Assembly (NCBI GenBank): GCA_021817455.1 | Contig: JAKAUW010000013.1 | Span: 1 to 64,000 of the forward strand | Direction of reading: 5' to 3' | Source of the DNA: Thermoplasmata archaeon | GTDB taxonomy: Archaea > Thermoplasmatota > Thermoplasmata > Thermoplasmatales > Thermoplasmataceae | Length of the DNA stretch: 64,000 bases | Part shown: positions 7,683-15,765 of the stretch, in pieces | Layout of the letters: every line of letters begins with the position of its first letter | How positions within the stretch are numbered: the first letter of the stretch is position 1 | Made by a program: the position numbers and the translations under genes | The notes under the pieces: generated by a model | What the model saw: only the letters and a program-made list of their open reading frames with translations | Database searches by the model: none | Told to the model about the DNA's origin: nothing

Positions 7683-9787
7683 TTGATCACATCTAGTTTC
7701 CTGTAAAATGGTTCGTATACCTGGCCAGCCGCCTTGAGTTTGGTAATGGCTTCCAGGGCCCTTTCCTGAGTCAGGCCCTTAGATATGGACAAAGCAATGA
7801 CATCATCGATTTCCGCCTGATGTCTTTCCTTCTTGATCTCCTTAATGATGTCGAACACGAGTTCAAGGTCTCCGCGCTGTTTTGAGCTGGTTCCAGAATA
7901 GAGGATATCTATGTCGACCTCTCCGTTTGTCATAGACACGTCTTTGAGATAGTAGTCCACCACTTTCTTGGCAAGCAAAGCGTCCTCGGAAGTCACTATG
8001 GGTGAGAGTCTAGCTTTTGCGGCAGCCTCGGCTAGCCTTATTGTAGATTCAAGCTGCCTTGCGGTTATGGGAATGGAATCAGCACTGCTGTTTCTAGTCT
8101 TGACATATTCGTCTTTAAGGAGTCCAATGGCATCATCAGAGAGTCTGGGAAAAATCCTGGTTCTTGCGTATGATACGTATTTTCTGATAGTTTCCTTGTC
8201 TATGGGCGGGGAAAAGTCCTCTTCTTCCGGAACTTCAAACTCAAGGATTTCATTAAGCTCAAGGCTCCTGTAAATTTCACCTACCCTGTGGGCTTTAAGC
8301 ACATGCTCTGCCAGCCTCTCATCGTTGCCTCTTTCAGGCTTGTCAATAATCTTGAAGATTACGTCGAATCTTGAGAGCAACGGCGGTGGGAAATCTATCT
8401 GGTCAACAATGCTCCTGTTCTGGTCGTACCTTCCGAATTTTGGATTGGCTGCCCCAAGTATGGAACACCTGGACTTGAGTGTAGCCATAATTCCGGCTTT
8501 AGACACGGTGATGGTTTGCTGTTCCATAGCCTCGTGCATCGCAGCAGTGTCTTTTTCATCCATTTTGTCCAGTTCATCAATGGCCGCAAATCCATTGTCC
8601 GCCAGTACCAGTGCGCCCGCTTCAAGGGTCCATCTTCCCTCACCAAAATCATCTCTCACAGCGGCAGCGGTCAGTCCTGCAGCACTGGAACCACGGCCGA
8701 ATGCAAAGACACCACGGGGGGAAATCTCAGTCATATACTTCAAAAGTTGTGATTTTGCAGTGCCTGGGTCACCTACCATAAGAATATGGATATCACCCCT
8801 CATTGTGGTGCCATCCTTCATAAATTTCCTTACTCCTCCAAACATCTGGAGTACAAGGGCAGTTTTCACCATCTCCATGCCATAAATGGTGGGGGCAATC
8901 GATGAAGCGAGGCGGTCTATAATTTTTGGCTCTTTGGCGAGCCTCATTATTTCCTGTTCATCCTCGATAGAGATATTCACTTCCTCCAGTTCCTTAGACT
9001 TCTTGTAATTGACCGCATAGAAGTAAATGTCATATTCTGTAAGCATGATGTTCCCAGAACGTTTCTGTTCGGCCCTCAGTACACCATCCACTGTAACACG
9101 GTCCCCGGGGAACAGTTTGCCTGTAACATCATCTTCCATGATTACGCTGATTCTCTGGGGTTGCGATCCTCCCTGCATCGTCTCAGGGTTCTCCTGCAGC
9201 TCTACTTTCTGGATATCGACAAATTCTGACAGATCCGGATTCAGCTTGAACTTTGCCTTCTGGTGGTCTATACCGCTTTCAAGGTCATTACTGCATTTCT
9301 GAGGTTCGTCTAACTTGCCCCTTTCCTGGTTTACATAGGTCAACTCGCCACAGACACTGCACACAAATGCAGCTTTCTGAAGCCTCGGAAGAACTTCAGT
9401 ATTCTTTCTTATGATTCCGGTAATGCTCAGAAGCTTCCCGATATCCGGGCTCCTTAGCTGCCTGATTTCTTTCCTGAAATTGGGGTCTTCACTGACATCA
9501 TAAAGCCTGATGTTGATCCTGGAAACCTGCACCCTTTCTGGCCTAACTAATTCCCGAAGGACTTCTTCCCCAAGTGTAAAGTACAGCTCAGGCTTTTCAG
9601 CTATTCCCTGGTCAAAGCCCGTGATTCTGCCGAATTCTGATATATCTTTAAAATTAATGTAGATTGATTTCTCCTCGGGATAAATGGTGCTAAGCCGGTT
9701 TATTTTGTCCATATAACCATATTCGGAAAAGATCCTCAGCCAGCCTTCCCTTATTTTCTGCGGATCTTCAAGAAGAGAACCAATCAT
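7679..9787 (-). CDS. mcm: Minichromosome maintenance (MCM) replicative helicase
   Basis: Archaeal replicative helicase that unwinds DNA ahead of the fork as a hexamer. Layout is the N-terminal A domain, a zinc-binding insert, the OB fold, and the AAA+ domain with Walker A GDPGTAKS (339-346), Walker B AAIDEL (401-406), sensor GAANPKFG and the arginine finger in LSRFD, followed by a C-terminal winged helix. At 702 residues it is full length with no intein. The zinc insert shows only three cysteines (143, 146, 165): the fourth is not at the usual CxxC position, where SND follows Cys165. It is the first gene of a three-gene operon. Confidence 0.96.
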   Translation of the reverse strand: MIGSLLEDPQKIREGWLRIFSEYGYMDKINRLSTIYPEEKSIYINFKDISEFGRITGFDQGIAEKPELYFTLGEEVLRELVRPERVQVSRINIRLYDVSEDPNFRKEIRQLRSPDIGKLLSITGIIRKNTEVLPRLQKAAFVCSVCGELTYVNQERGKLDEPQKCSNDLESGIDHQKAKFKLNPDLSEFVDIQKVELQENPETMQGGSQPQRISVIMEDDVTGKLFPGDRVTVDGVLRAEQKRSGNIMLTEYDIYFYAVNYKKSKELEEVNISIEDEQEIMRLAKEPKIIDRLASSIAPTIYGMEMVKTALVLQMFGGVRKFMKDGTTMRGDIHILMVGDPGTAKSQLLKYMTEISPRGVFAFGRGSSAAGLTAAAVRDDFGEGRWTLEAGALVLADNGFAAIDELDKMDEKDTAAMHEAMEQQTITVSKAGIMATLKSRCSILGAANPKFGRYDQNRSIVDQIDFPPPLLSRFDVIFKIIDKPERGNDERLAEHVLKAHRVGEIYRSLELNEILEFEVPEEEDFSPPIDKETIRKYVSYARTRIFPRLSDDAIGLLKDEYVKTRNSSADSIPITARQLESTIRLAEAAAKARLSPIVTSEDALLAKKVVDYYLKDVSMTNGEVDIDILYSGTSSKQRGDLELVFDIIKEIKKERHQAEIDDVIALSISKGLTQERALEAITKLKAAGQVYEPFYRKLDVIK

Positions 9788-9943
9788 TGCCTTAACGCAT
9801 GTTCACAGCCATTAAAATAAATTTGTCAAAACTGTAGCTATTGTAAACAGAACCTATTGTTTTGAACCCATGATTCACAATACAATGGATAGTGAAACAG
9901 AATCTGAATTATCTGTCAAGTGTGGTTTTATCAATTGCTAAAA

Positions 9944-9954
9944 AAATTATATAG
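9944..9954 (+). promoter_or_regulatory. TATA box of tRNA-Thr
   Basis: AAATTATATAG is centred 29 bp upstream of the tRNA 5' end, the standard position for an archaeal stable-RNA promoter. Confidence 0.6.
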
Positions 9955-9977
9955 CCTTGGAAACATCTCGTACGGCT

Positions 9978-10051
9978 GCCGTCGTAGCTCAGCCTGGTAG
10001 AGCGTGTGCTTGGTAAGCACAAGGTCGCGGGATCGAATCCCGTCGGCGGCT
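9978..10051 (+). tRNA. tRNA-Thr (anticodon GGT)
   Basis: The sequence folds into a cloverleaf: acceptor GCCGTCG pairs with CGGCGGC with discriminator T, the D stem is GCTC/GAGC, the anticodon stem TGTGC/GCACA encloses TTGGTAA (anticodon GGT, reading ACC/ACT), and the T stem is GCGGG/CCCGT. No intron is present and CCA is not encoded. The T loop reads ATCGAAT, so position 54 is A and not the common T. Confidence 0.95.
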
Positions 10052-10231
10052 TCAATCCAGCGAATCCTGATTTTCTGAATTACTTGCATGAATTGTAAAT
10101 GTGACTGCCTTACCATTATACGATTCAAGGGAGAGAATGGTTATTTTGTTACGGTGGCCTATGCGTGGAATTATATTTGTGAGAGGATTAGAATAATCCC
10201 CTTGTCACAGCATTGGTTAGGATTTCAATAC

Positions 10232-10603
10232 TTATGCATTGCCGGACACTACAATTAAAGATGGATTATCTGATATTTTTTTCTGAAACTCCTTCTGGAT
10301 CTGATCGGCAGGAATTTTCGCCACCATATCTTTAACGTATGACAGACCTGGGAATGAGATTGCATCCCAGAGGCAGGCCACTCCACAGTTGTTACATCCA
10401 ACCATGCAGTTCTCGGGAAACATGACTACGGACTTTTTCTTTTCCAGATCAAAGCCGAATACATTCCTTTTCTCGCCACAGGTCACCACGCAGAGGCCGC
10501 ATCCCATGCACTTGCTCTCGTCCACCGTTGGGTGCCAGTCGATATTTGACCTTTCCATTCCATGCCATATTGCAAATGAACTGGGCAGGTTACTGTTTGT
10601 CAT
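10232..10603 (-). CDS. Ferredoxin-like dicluster 4Fe-4S protein (second of a tandem pair)
   Basis: Small iron-sulfur protein with CMGCGLCVVTCG and a second cysteine cluster CMVGCNNCGVAC, consistent with two iron-sulfur clusters and a role as a soluble electron carrier. ATG 10603 is chosen because GAGGAGA lies eight bases upstream inside the preceding gene. An upstream in-frame start would add 20 residues that do not resemble ferredoxin. It is a paralogue of the next gene: both start with WHG(M/V)ER, have a [W]xPxVD block before the first cysteine and the same cysteine pattern. They overlap by 14 nt. Confidence 0.83.
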   Translation of the reverse strand: MTNSNLPSSFAIWHGMERSNIDWHPTVDESKCMGCGLCVVTCGEKRNVFGFDLEKKKSVVMFPENCMVGCNNCGVACLWDAISFPGLSYVKDMVAKIPADQIQKEFQKKISDNPSLIVVSGNA

Positions 10604-10964
10604 GTATAACATTCTCCTCCAGATGAACAGAGTGGGTTGGGAATTTTTCAAGTCTGGCTGCAAGGTCTTCCTTCACTTTGGGGAAGATTTTATACTTTAA
10701 AACCACGCCCCGGACGAATTTTTTGGGGTCTTCAGGAAATGTTATGGCATTTTCTCCACAGAGTTTTCCGCATGTAGTGCATCCGATCACACATTTACCG
10801 GGATTCGCGACGGCAGGCAGCGAAGCCTGACTATCCCACCGGTACACATCATTTCCACATGTCAGCAGGCACATTCCACATCCGTCACACTTCTGCGCAT
10901 CAACAATGGGGTACCATTCAACCATTCGCCTTTCGACCCCATGCCATGTTCCGTCGCCGCTCAT
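10590..10964 (-). CDS. Ferredoxin-like dicluster 4Fe-4S protein (first of a tandem pair)
   Basis: A 124-residue iron-sulfur protein with CDGCGMCLLTCG and CVIGCTTCGKLCG, matching the downstream paralogue. The shared EWYPIVDAQKC-like segment before the first cluster and a basic C-terminal tail set both apart from the ordinary 2x[4Fe-4S] ferredoxin. The pair is transcribed alone from a clear TATA box. The redox partner is not indicated by the neighbours. Confidence 0.83.
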   Translation of the reverse strand: MSGDGTWHGVERRMVEWYPIVDAQKCDGCGMCLLTCGNDVYRWDSQASLPAVANPGKCVIGCTTCGKLCGENAITFPEDPKKFVRGVVLKYKIFPKVKEDLAARLEKFPTHSVHLEENVIHDKQ

Positions 10965-10984
10965 ACGTTAATTATACTGATTGT

Positions 10985-10994
10985 CTATATATTA
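10985..10994 (-). promoter_or_regulatory. TATA box of the ferredoxin pair
   Basis: TAATATATAG on the minus strand is centred 26 bp before the ATG at 10964, so the transcript would be leaderless. Confidence 0.6.
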
Positions 10995-11170
10995 GCACAT
11001 ACTAATAGTATCAAGCAAGAACCTTAAATAAAAAGAGATATTGATTTTACAATCCAGTTTCCAATACTGGTTATCTTCAGGATCGTGTGGGTAAGTTTAC
11101 CCCAATTGTTAACACAGGAACCTGTGGTACAACCTATCTCAACTACATTCTACGGTTCTACCAGGAAATC

Positions 11171-11842
11171 TTATGGCGAAGTCTCAAATCTCGCTATAAA
11201 TCTGATATGTTTTTTACCTAATTTCAGAGGTGTGGTAAGTGCAATTATACCTGAGAAAAGCAGGCAGGCTGAATATAGAAGTATGGAATAAATGGGCTGC
11301 AGTACTGTAAACAAAAATCCGCCAATGGCTAATCCTGCTGCCACATGACCGCTTCACAAGGCGCTAATTATCCCATTTCCCCGACCTAAGCTCTGTTCGC
11401 TTACAATAAATGGCAGCACTGCATGATCAGCAGTTCAGGATATGTCCCATAGTGCGGCTATCAATCCTATTATGGGCAATAATATGTACTTGTTCCCCTA
11501 GTCATAGGGCATAGTCAGGCCAAGGGTTAGTGCCGCAATTCCGATGTCAACTTATGAGGCCGCCAAGATGAATCGCTTATCCCTGGCCCTGTCTAAGGTT
11601 GGACCAGCAAGAAATGTCATGGAATAGATTCCATATTCAATGAAAAGGACAATACCTGCGAAGATTATGCTGCGGCTTATGAGGAAGGCGTAAGCCTGAA
11701 TAGTGATCATGGTAAGCGTGTACCCTAGGCTGTATGCAGAACTCTTCGCACAGTAAGCGAGAAAATACTTGTTAGCGAGCAACCCTATAGGTCTGTCCAC
11801 TGGAGGTTTTTCTCCGGCGGATATTAAATTTGAGATATCCAA
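11171..11842 (-). pseudogene. Decayed MFS transporter (N-terminal half)
   Basis: One reading frame runs through the whole interval without an indel and encodes about 220 residues of the first half of a major facilitator transporter. It has six hydrophobic segments and the MFS motif A, FLAGPTLDRARDKR, between helices 2 and 3. The frame is broken by four internal stops: TAA 11552-11554, TAG 11498-11500, TGA 11435-11437 and TGA 11354-11356. A further TAA at 11171-11173 ends it. No second half of the transporter is found downstream. The start codon lies 13 nt after the ROK kinase stop, so the two were probably an operon for uptake and phosphorylation of a sugar. Confidence 0.8.
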
Positions 11843-11854
11843 AATCTGGCAGAC

Positions 11855-12817
11855 TTACTCAACTGCAATAACCTGGGCTTCACGGTATAATGGCAGGGCA
11901 ATAGTGCTCAGGTCGTGGCCATTCCTCAACCCCTTTATGATCTTCACCGGCCGCTGCATGGATTTGAACTCCTCTTGCACAGCCACCCTCAGTGGCTTGA
12001 AAAGATCATCTCCTGCACTTGCTATGCCACCCCCAATTATAATGGCTTCAGGGTCAAATATGTCTATTATGTTCACGATTCCAACTGCAAGGTAGTAAAC
12101 GGTTTCTTCAATAATGAGCTGAGAAAGCATGTCTCCTTTATTCTTGAATTCAAAAACTTTCTTGGCATCAATGTCAGATGGTCTTATCTTGGAGTAGAGT
12201 TCAGATTCCTTCACTGCGGTTACATTCTCGGCGACTCTCCTTGCTATTCCTCTCCCTCCTGCCACTGCTTCGAGGCACCCACGCCTTCCGCAGCCACAGA
12301 CAGGTCCATTTGACATAACAACCATGTGCCCCATTTCCCCAGCCATGCCGTGGGCTCCACGGTAAAGCTTGCCCCCAATGAATACTCCTCCGCCAATTCC
12401 TGTGCTCAGGGTGAGGTAGACAAAATTGTCATAATTCTTTCCGCTCCCAAAAATCCTCTCAGCTATGGTAGCCGCCGTCGCGTCGTTTTCAAGATATACC
12501 TTTGCCGCGAATTCATCCTCAAGAACCTTGCTAATAGCGAAGTTTTTCAAGCCTAGAATATTTGGGGAACTCAGGACCACTCCCCTTTCAGAATCAACAA
12601 GACCTGCAAATATTACGCCTATTGCATCAGGCTTTTTCAATCCTGATTTTTCAAGGAGAGTGTGGCCCATGTATATAAGATCCTCAGCAAGTTTCTTTCT
12701 TCCCAGATGCCTTACTGTTGGTTTTCTCTGTGAACTAATTATCTTGCCGGAATCGTCTCCAAGAACAGCGGAAATTTTTGTTCCCCCGACATCAAAACCG
12801 AGGATATATTTGGGCAT
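11855..12817 (-). CDS. ROK-family sugar kinase (glucokinase-like)
   Basis: Predicted ATP-dependent hexose kinase. The N-terminal phosphate loop GFDVGGTK, the catalytic aspartate in LENDATAA, the sugar-binding GEMGHM and the zinc site CGCGRRGCLEA followed by GGRG identify the ROK family. The C-terminal IIIGGGIA is also typical. It lacks an N-terminal HTH, so it is an enzyme and not a NagC-type repressor. At 320 residues it is of normal length. Glucose is the likely substrate, as in many archaeal ROK kinases, but is not proven here. The adjacent transporter gene is broken. Confidence 0.9.
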   Translation of the reverse strand: MPKYILGFDVGGTKISAVLGDDSGKIISSQRKPTVRHLGRKKLAEDLIYMGHTLLEKSGLKKPDAIGVIFAGLVDSERGVVLSSPNILGLKNFAISKVLEDEFAAKVYLENDATAATIAERIFGSGKNYDNFVYLTLSTGIGGGVFIGGKLYRGAHGMAGEMGHMVVMSNGPVCGCGRRGCLEAVAGGRGIARRVAENVTAVKESELYSKIRPSDIDAKKVFEFKNKGDMLSQLIIEETVYYLAVGIVNIIDIFDPEAIIIGGGIASAGDDLFKPLRVAVQEEFKSMQRPVKIIKGLRNGHDLSTIALPLYREAQVIAVE

Positions 12818-12838
12818 GCAGAACTTGATTTTAAGAAA

Positions 12839-12850
12839 ACATATAAAAGA
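12839..12850 (-). promoter_or_regulatory. TATA box of the ROK kinase
   Basis: TCTTTTATATGT on the minus strand is centred about 28 bp before the ATG at 12817. Confidence 0.5.
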
Positions 12851-12913
12851 TGTCCATTGAAATGAATTTATGCAATGGCAGAAAAATAACTTATTATAGG
12901 TATCTTTCCGGGG

Positions 12914-14185
12914 TCACTGTTTCTTGACTACGAGCACCAGGTCATCCCTTCCTACCACGGTGACTTTGGCATTAGCATCCACTATGCTGCCATCCTCTGT
13001 CCTTGCTCGCCACTGAATCCCTTCAACAGATACTGTACCCATGGGATTTATAGCCTTCTTTACTAAGGCCGTTTTCCCAATCAGAGATTCAGAGCCAGTG
13101 TATTTTCTGGATCTGAGAGAGATTGCTATCCTTCTTACAAATAAGCCCACAACAATTGCTATTATGGCTATCAGTACAGCAGCAATTATATCGCCTGTGC
13201 CAAATGGTGATGGAGAATATCCGGGATTACCGGAAAGGTATGGTGAAGCTAGCATGAATGTTCCAAATAAGGTAACGATTACGCCGCTTATCAATGCTAC
13301 CCCATGGCCGGTTTTCGCCTCAAGGAAAATGAATATTGCTCCAACTAGCACGAGGATTATTCCAACAAGCGATGCACTGACGATTTCTGCCCCAAGGAGC
13401 CCTAGTGCTATGAAGGCTATTCCAACAATGGTAAGGACAGCAGTGCCATGATATATGTCTGCAAGAATGGCTATGGATCCAACTAGAATGAAAAGGCCAT
13501 CCACTGTTGTATTGCTTAGGAAACTCAGGAAATTGTCATAATAACCGGGGTTTTGCGTAACGACATTGTAACTACTCAGGTTCATTAATGCAAGGAAGCT
13601 GGTAAGGTTTGATGCATAGCCATTGACCAGGCCGTTAGAAATAGCCTGTGCTCCCGTGTAGGCAATATCCTGGGACACCATTATTTGGGCAGCAGTCACA
13701 TTATGGTGGTTTTCCTGGGCGAGTGCGCCCATATATGAGATGAAGTAGTTTTCCGTATGGTTTTGCTCCAGGGAGGTCCCTCCCACAACTATTGGAGTTG
13801 AAGGTCCGATAACAGTGCCATTTCCCATATATACAGCGGTGGATGCAAGGGCAATATAGGATCCAGCTGAAGCAGCCCCGCCATAGGAAGGCACGTACGT
13901 GTAAACGGGAATGCCCAAACTCTGTGTTGCATTGATCGCATTAATGATCTCCAGCATATTCTGGAGGATCCCTCCAGGGGTGTTCATGTCGATAACCACG
14001 GCAACAGTGTTGTTCCTGTTTATTCCAGCCAAAGCGCTAGATATAAAATGTGACGAACCCGGATCTATTTCCTCATGGAGATTAAGAACGATGACATTCT
14101 GGCTTGTGGTGGCTGAACTGCTGCTTGCGAAGGAAATCGCCACAAATGAGAGGATGAAGAGAAGCACTATGGGTGAAACTTTCAC
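12914..14185 (-). CDS. NfeD / 1510-N-type membrane serine protease homologue lacking the catalytic lysine
   Basis: Membrane protein of 423 residues with a signal peptide (about 1-22), a ClpP-like protease domain, several membrane helices (about 210-360) and a C-terminal NfeD OB-fold domain (ending VVGRDDLVLVVKKQ). The nucleophile motif is intact (YGGAASAGSY, Ser106). In the Pyrococcus 1510-N family the partner is a lysine about 41 residues later. Here that position, just before ENYF, is histidine (His143), and the whole protease domain from residue 3 to about 300 contains no lysine. It may be catalytically dead or use another base. Family members are thought to act on stomatin-like membrane partners, but none is encoded nearby. 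Confidence 0.88.
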   Translation of the reverse strand: MKVSPIVLLFILSFVAISFASSSSATTSQNVIVLNLHEEIDPGSSHFISSALAGINRNNTVAVVIDMNTPGGILQNMLEIINAINATQSLGIPVYTYVPSYGGAASAGSYIALASTAVYMGNGTVIGPSTPIVVGGTSLEQNHTENYFISYMGALAQENHHNVTAAQIMVSQDIAYTGAQAISNGLVNGYASNLTSFLALMNLSSYNVVTQNPGYYDNFLSFLSNTTVDGLFILVGSIAILADIYHGTAVLTIVGIAFIALGLLGAEIVSASLVGIILVLVGAIFIFLEAKTGHGVALISGVIVTLFGTFMLASPYLSGNPGYSPSPFGTGDIIAAVLIAIIAIVVGLFVRRIAISLRSRKYTGSESLIGKTALVKKAINPMGTVSVEGIQWRARTEDGSIVDANAKVTVVGRDDLVLVVKKQ

Positions 14186-14266
14186 TTCTCAATATATTCA
14201 GCTGATTATAAAGGTTTTATTGCCAAAGAAAAAGTGATTTATCAATGCAAACCATAGTGGGCGGAG

Positions 14267-15556
14267 ATGATCAGAACTTCTATAGGGGACCTGAACGCCG
14301 TTGTGCAGGGAGAAAAGGTCAGATTAAACGGTTGGGTCCAGGACATTAGGCGCCTTAAAAGCATAGCCTTTGTTATCATGAGAGATCACACAGGAACAGT
14401 ACAGGTTACACTAAAGCCAGATGCACTTTCAAATTACAATGAAGTTACTGAACTCAGCAGAGAGTCAGTTATAGAAATAGAAGGCAAGGTAGACAGAAAG
14501 TCCGGGGCAAAAGCCGGCCTGGAAATTCAAGCCCTCAGTGTAAACATTCTCAACATTTCACGCTCCCCGCTTCCATTGGGTATCGATGACCCCGTTGAAG
14601 CGGATTTCGACACGAGGCTGAATAACAGGTTCCTTGACTTAAGGAAGAATGTGAATAACGTCATATTCAGAGTGGAAAGCTCACTTCTCTGGGGAATGAG
14701 GAAATACCTCATGTCACAGAATTTTGTAGAAGTCCATACCCCCAAGATAGTTGCAGCTGCAACGGAAGGTGGGGCAGACCTTTTCAGGGTTAAATACTTC
14801 GAGAAAGACACCTACCTGAATCAGAGCCCGCAACTGTACAAGGAAATTCTCATGTCATCAGGGATGGACCGGGTATTTGAAGTTGGACCAGCATTCAGGG
14901 CAGAAGAGCATAACACTCCCCGGCATTTGAACGAGTTCACTTCTGTAGACATTGAAATGAGTTTTGCTGATCACAACGATGCAATGGCAATGCTGGAAAA
15001 TGCGGTAAAATCTGGTATAGAGGAAGTATTGAAGAACAATGCGGATGCACTGAAGCTTTTGGGCAAAGAGCTCAAGGTCCCAGAGGTACCATTTCCAAGG
15101 ATAACTTACAAGGAATGCGTGAAGATACTAGAAAAGAAAGGTTCCACATTCAATTATGGAGAAGATTTCAACACCGAGCATCTGAAGGAAATCGGAGGAA
15201 AATTCCCTGGTTTTTACTTCATCACTGAGTGGCCCGCAACAGTACGCCCCTTTTATACAATGCCAAAACAAGACGATCCCTCGCTCACCAATTCCTATGA
15301 TCTTCAGTTTGGCGAGAAGGAAATAACTTCAGGCGCTCAGAGAGTGCATGATCCAGACATGCTTGAAAAAAGATTTATGGAGAAAGGCTTGAACCCCTCC
15401 GATTTCGAGTTTTATATAAAGGCCTTCAGGTACGGCATGCCCCCGCATGCAGGCTGGGGCCTGGGACTCGAAAGGCTGACTATGATTATATTGGATATAC
15501 CAAACATACGATCGGTCACTCTATTTCCTAGAGACAGAACGAGAGTTGTTCCCTGA
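14267..15556 (+). CDS. aspS: Aspartyl-tRNA synthetase (archaeal type)
   Basis: Class IIb synthetase that charges tRNA-Asp. It has the N-terminal OB anticodon-binding domain and the class II motifs: motif 2 in FRAEEHNTPRHLNEF and motif 3 in GWGLGLERL, ending FPRDRTRVVP as archaeal AspRS do. At 429 residues it has the compact archaeal size. At two anticodon-domain positions used to separate Asp-only from Asp/Asn enzymes in Thermococcus, this one has Gln25 (where the Asp-only enzyme has Trp) but keeps Lys82, so its specificity cannot be called from sequence. It is divergent from the NfeD-type gene. Confidence 0.95.
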   Translation: MIRTSIGDLNAVVQGEKVRLNGWVQDIRRLKSIAFVIMRDHTGTVQVTLKPDALSNYNEVTELSRESVIEIEGKVDRKSGAKAGLEIQALSVNILNISRSPLPLGIDDPVEADFDTRLNNRFLDLRKNVNNVIFRVESSLLWGMRKYLMSQNFVEVHTPKIVAAATEGGADLFRVKYFEKDTYLNQSPQLYKEILMSSGMDRVFEVGPAFRAEEHNTPRHLNEFTSVDIEMSFADHNDAMAMLENAVKSGIEEVLKNNADALKLLGKELKVPEVPFPRITYKECVKILEKKGSTFNYGEDFNTEHLKEIGGKFPGFYFITEWPATVRPFYTMPKQDDPSLTNSYDLQFGEKEITSGAQRVHDPDMLEKRFMEKGLNPSDFEFYIKAFRYGMPPHAGWGLGLERLTMIILDIPNIRSVTLFPRDRTRVVP

Positions 15557-15655
15557 ATATTTCCTCCCTTTTTCCTCTTCTCCAAAAGCTATCTGGTCAA
15601 GTTCTTCGCCGCTGGCAATTTCTAGGTCATCCCTTGAAAATTTTCTTCCTGCCAT
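15521..15655 (-). CDS. Possible 44-residue small protein
   Basis: A short frame begins at ATG 15655 (MAGRKFSRDDLEIASGEEL) and ends with TAG at 15521-15523, overlapping the last 36 nt of aspS on the other strand. The product would be charged and probably unstructured. In favour is a strong TATATATAT element 35 bp upstream on the same strand that has no other obvious target. Against it are the short length and the overlap. No family is recognised. Confidence 0.35.
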   Translation of the reverse strand: MAGRKFSRDDLEIASGEELDQIAFGEEEKGRKYSGNNSRSVSRK

Positions 15656-15685
15656 CTATGACCAAATGATGTAGTGAATCCAATG

Positions 15686-15694
15686 TATATATAT
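15686..15694 (-). promoter_or_regulatory. TATA-like element facing the 44-residue frame
   Basis: TATATATAT lies in the aspS-hbd intergenic region. It is symmetric. Read leftward it would place a start site about 9 nt before the ATG at 15655. Read rightward it is too far from the dehydrogenase gene, which has its own closer box. Confidence 0.35.
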
Positions 15695-15732
15695 CTTTAC
15701 AATTGAGAATATCCCATTTCGCAAAAGGCTGA

Positions 15733-15746
15733 AAATAAAATAAGCT
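15733..15746 (+). promoter_or_regulatory. TATA box of the 3-hydroxyacyl-CoA dehydrogenase gene
   Basis: The A/T-rich run AAATAAAATAAGCT is centred about 27 bp upstream of ATG 15766, consistent with a leaderless transcript. Confidence 0.45.
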
Positions 15747-15765
15747 TAAGTGCCTATTCCTTGGC

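Noticed and set aside
9931-10128. Open frame on the minus strand of 65 codons
   Set aside because: It crosses the whole tRNA-Thr gene and its promoter and has no protein-like composition.
11085-11291. 68-codon plus-strand frame in the transporter remnant
   Set aside because: The opposite strand there reads as MFS sequence up to 11171, and the plus-strand product has no family features.
11171-11842. Stop-codon recoding (selenocysteine or pyrrolysine) in the MFS gene
   Set aside because: All three stop codons occur in one frame, and the C-terminal half of the transporter is missing, so decay is the simpler explanation.
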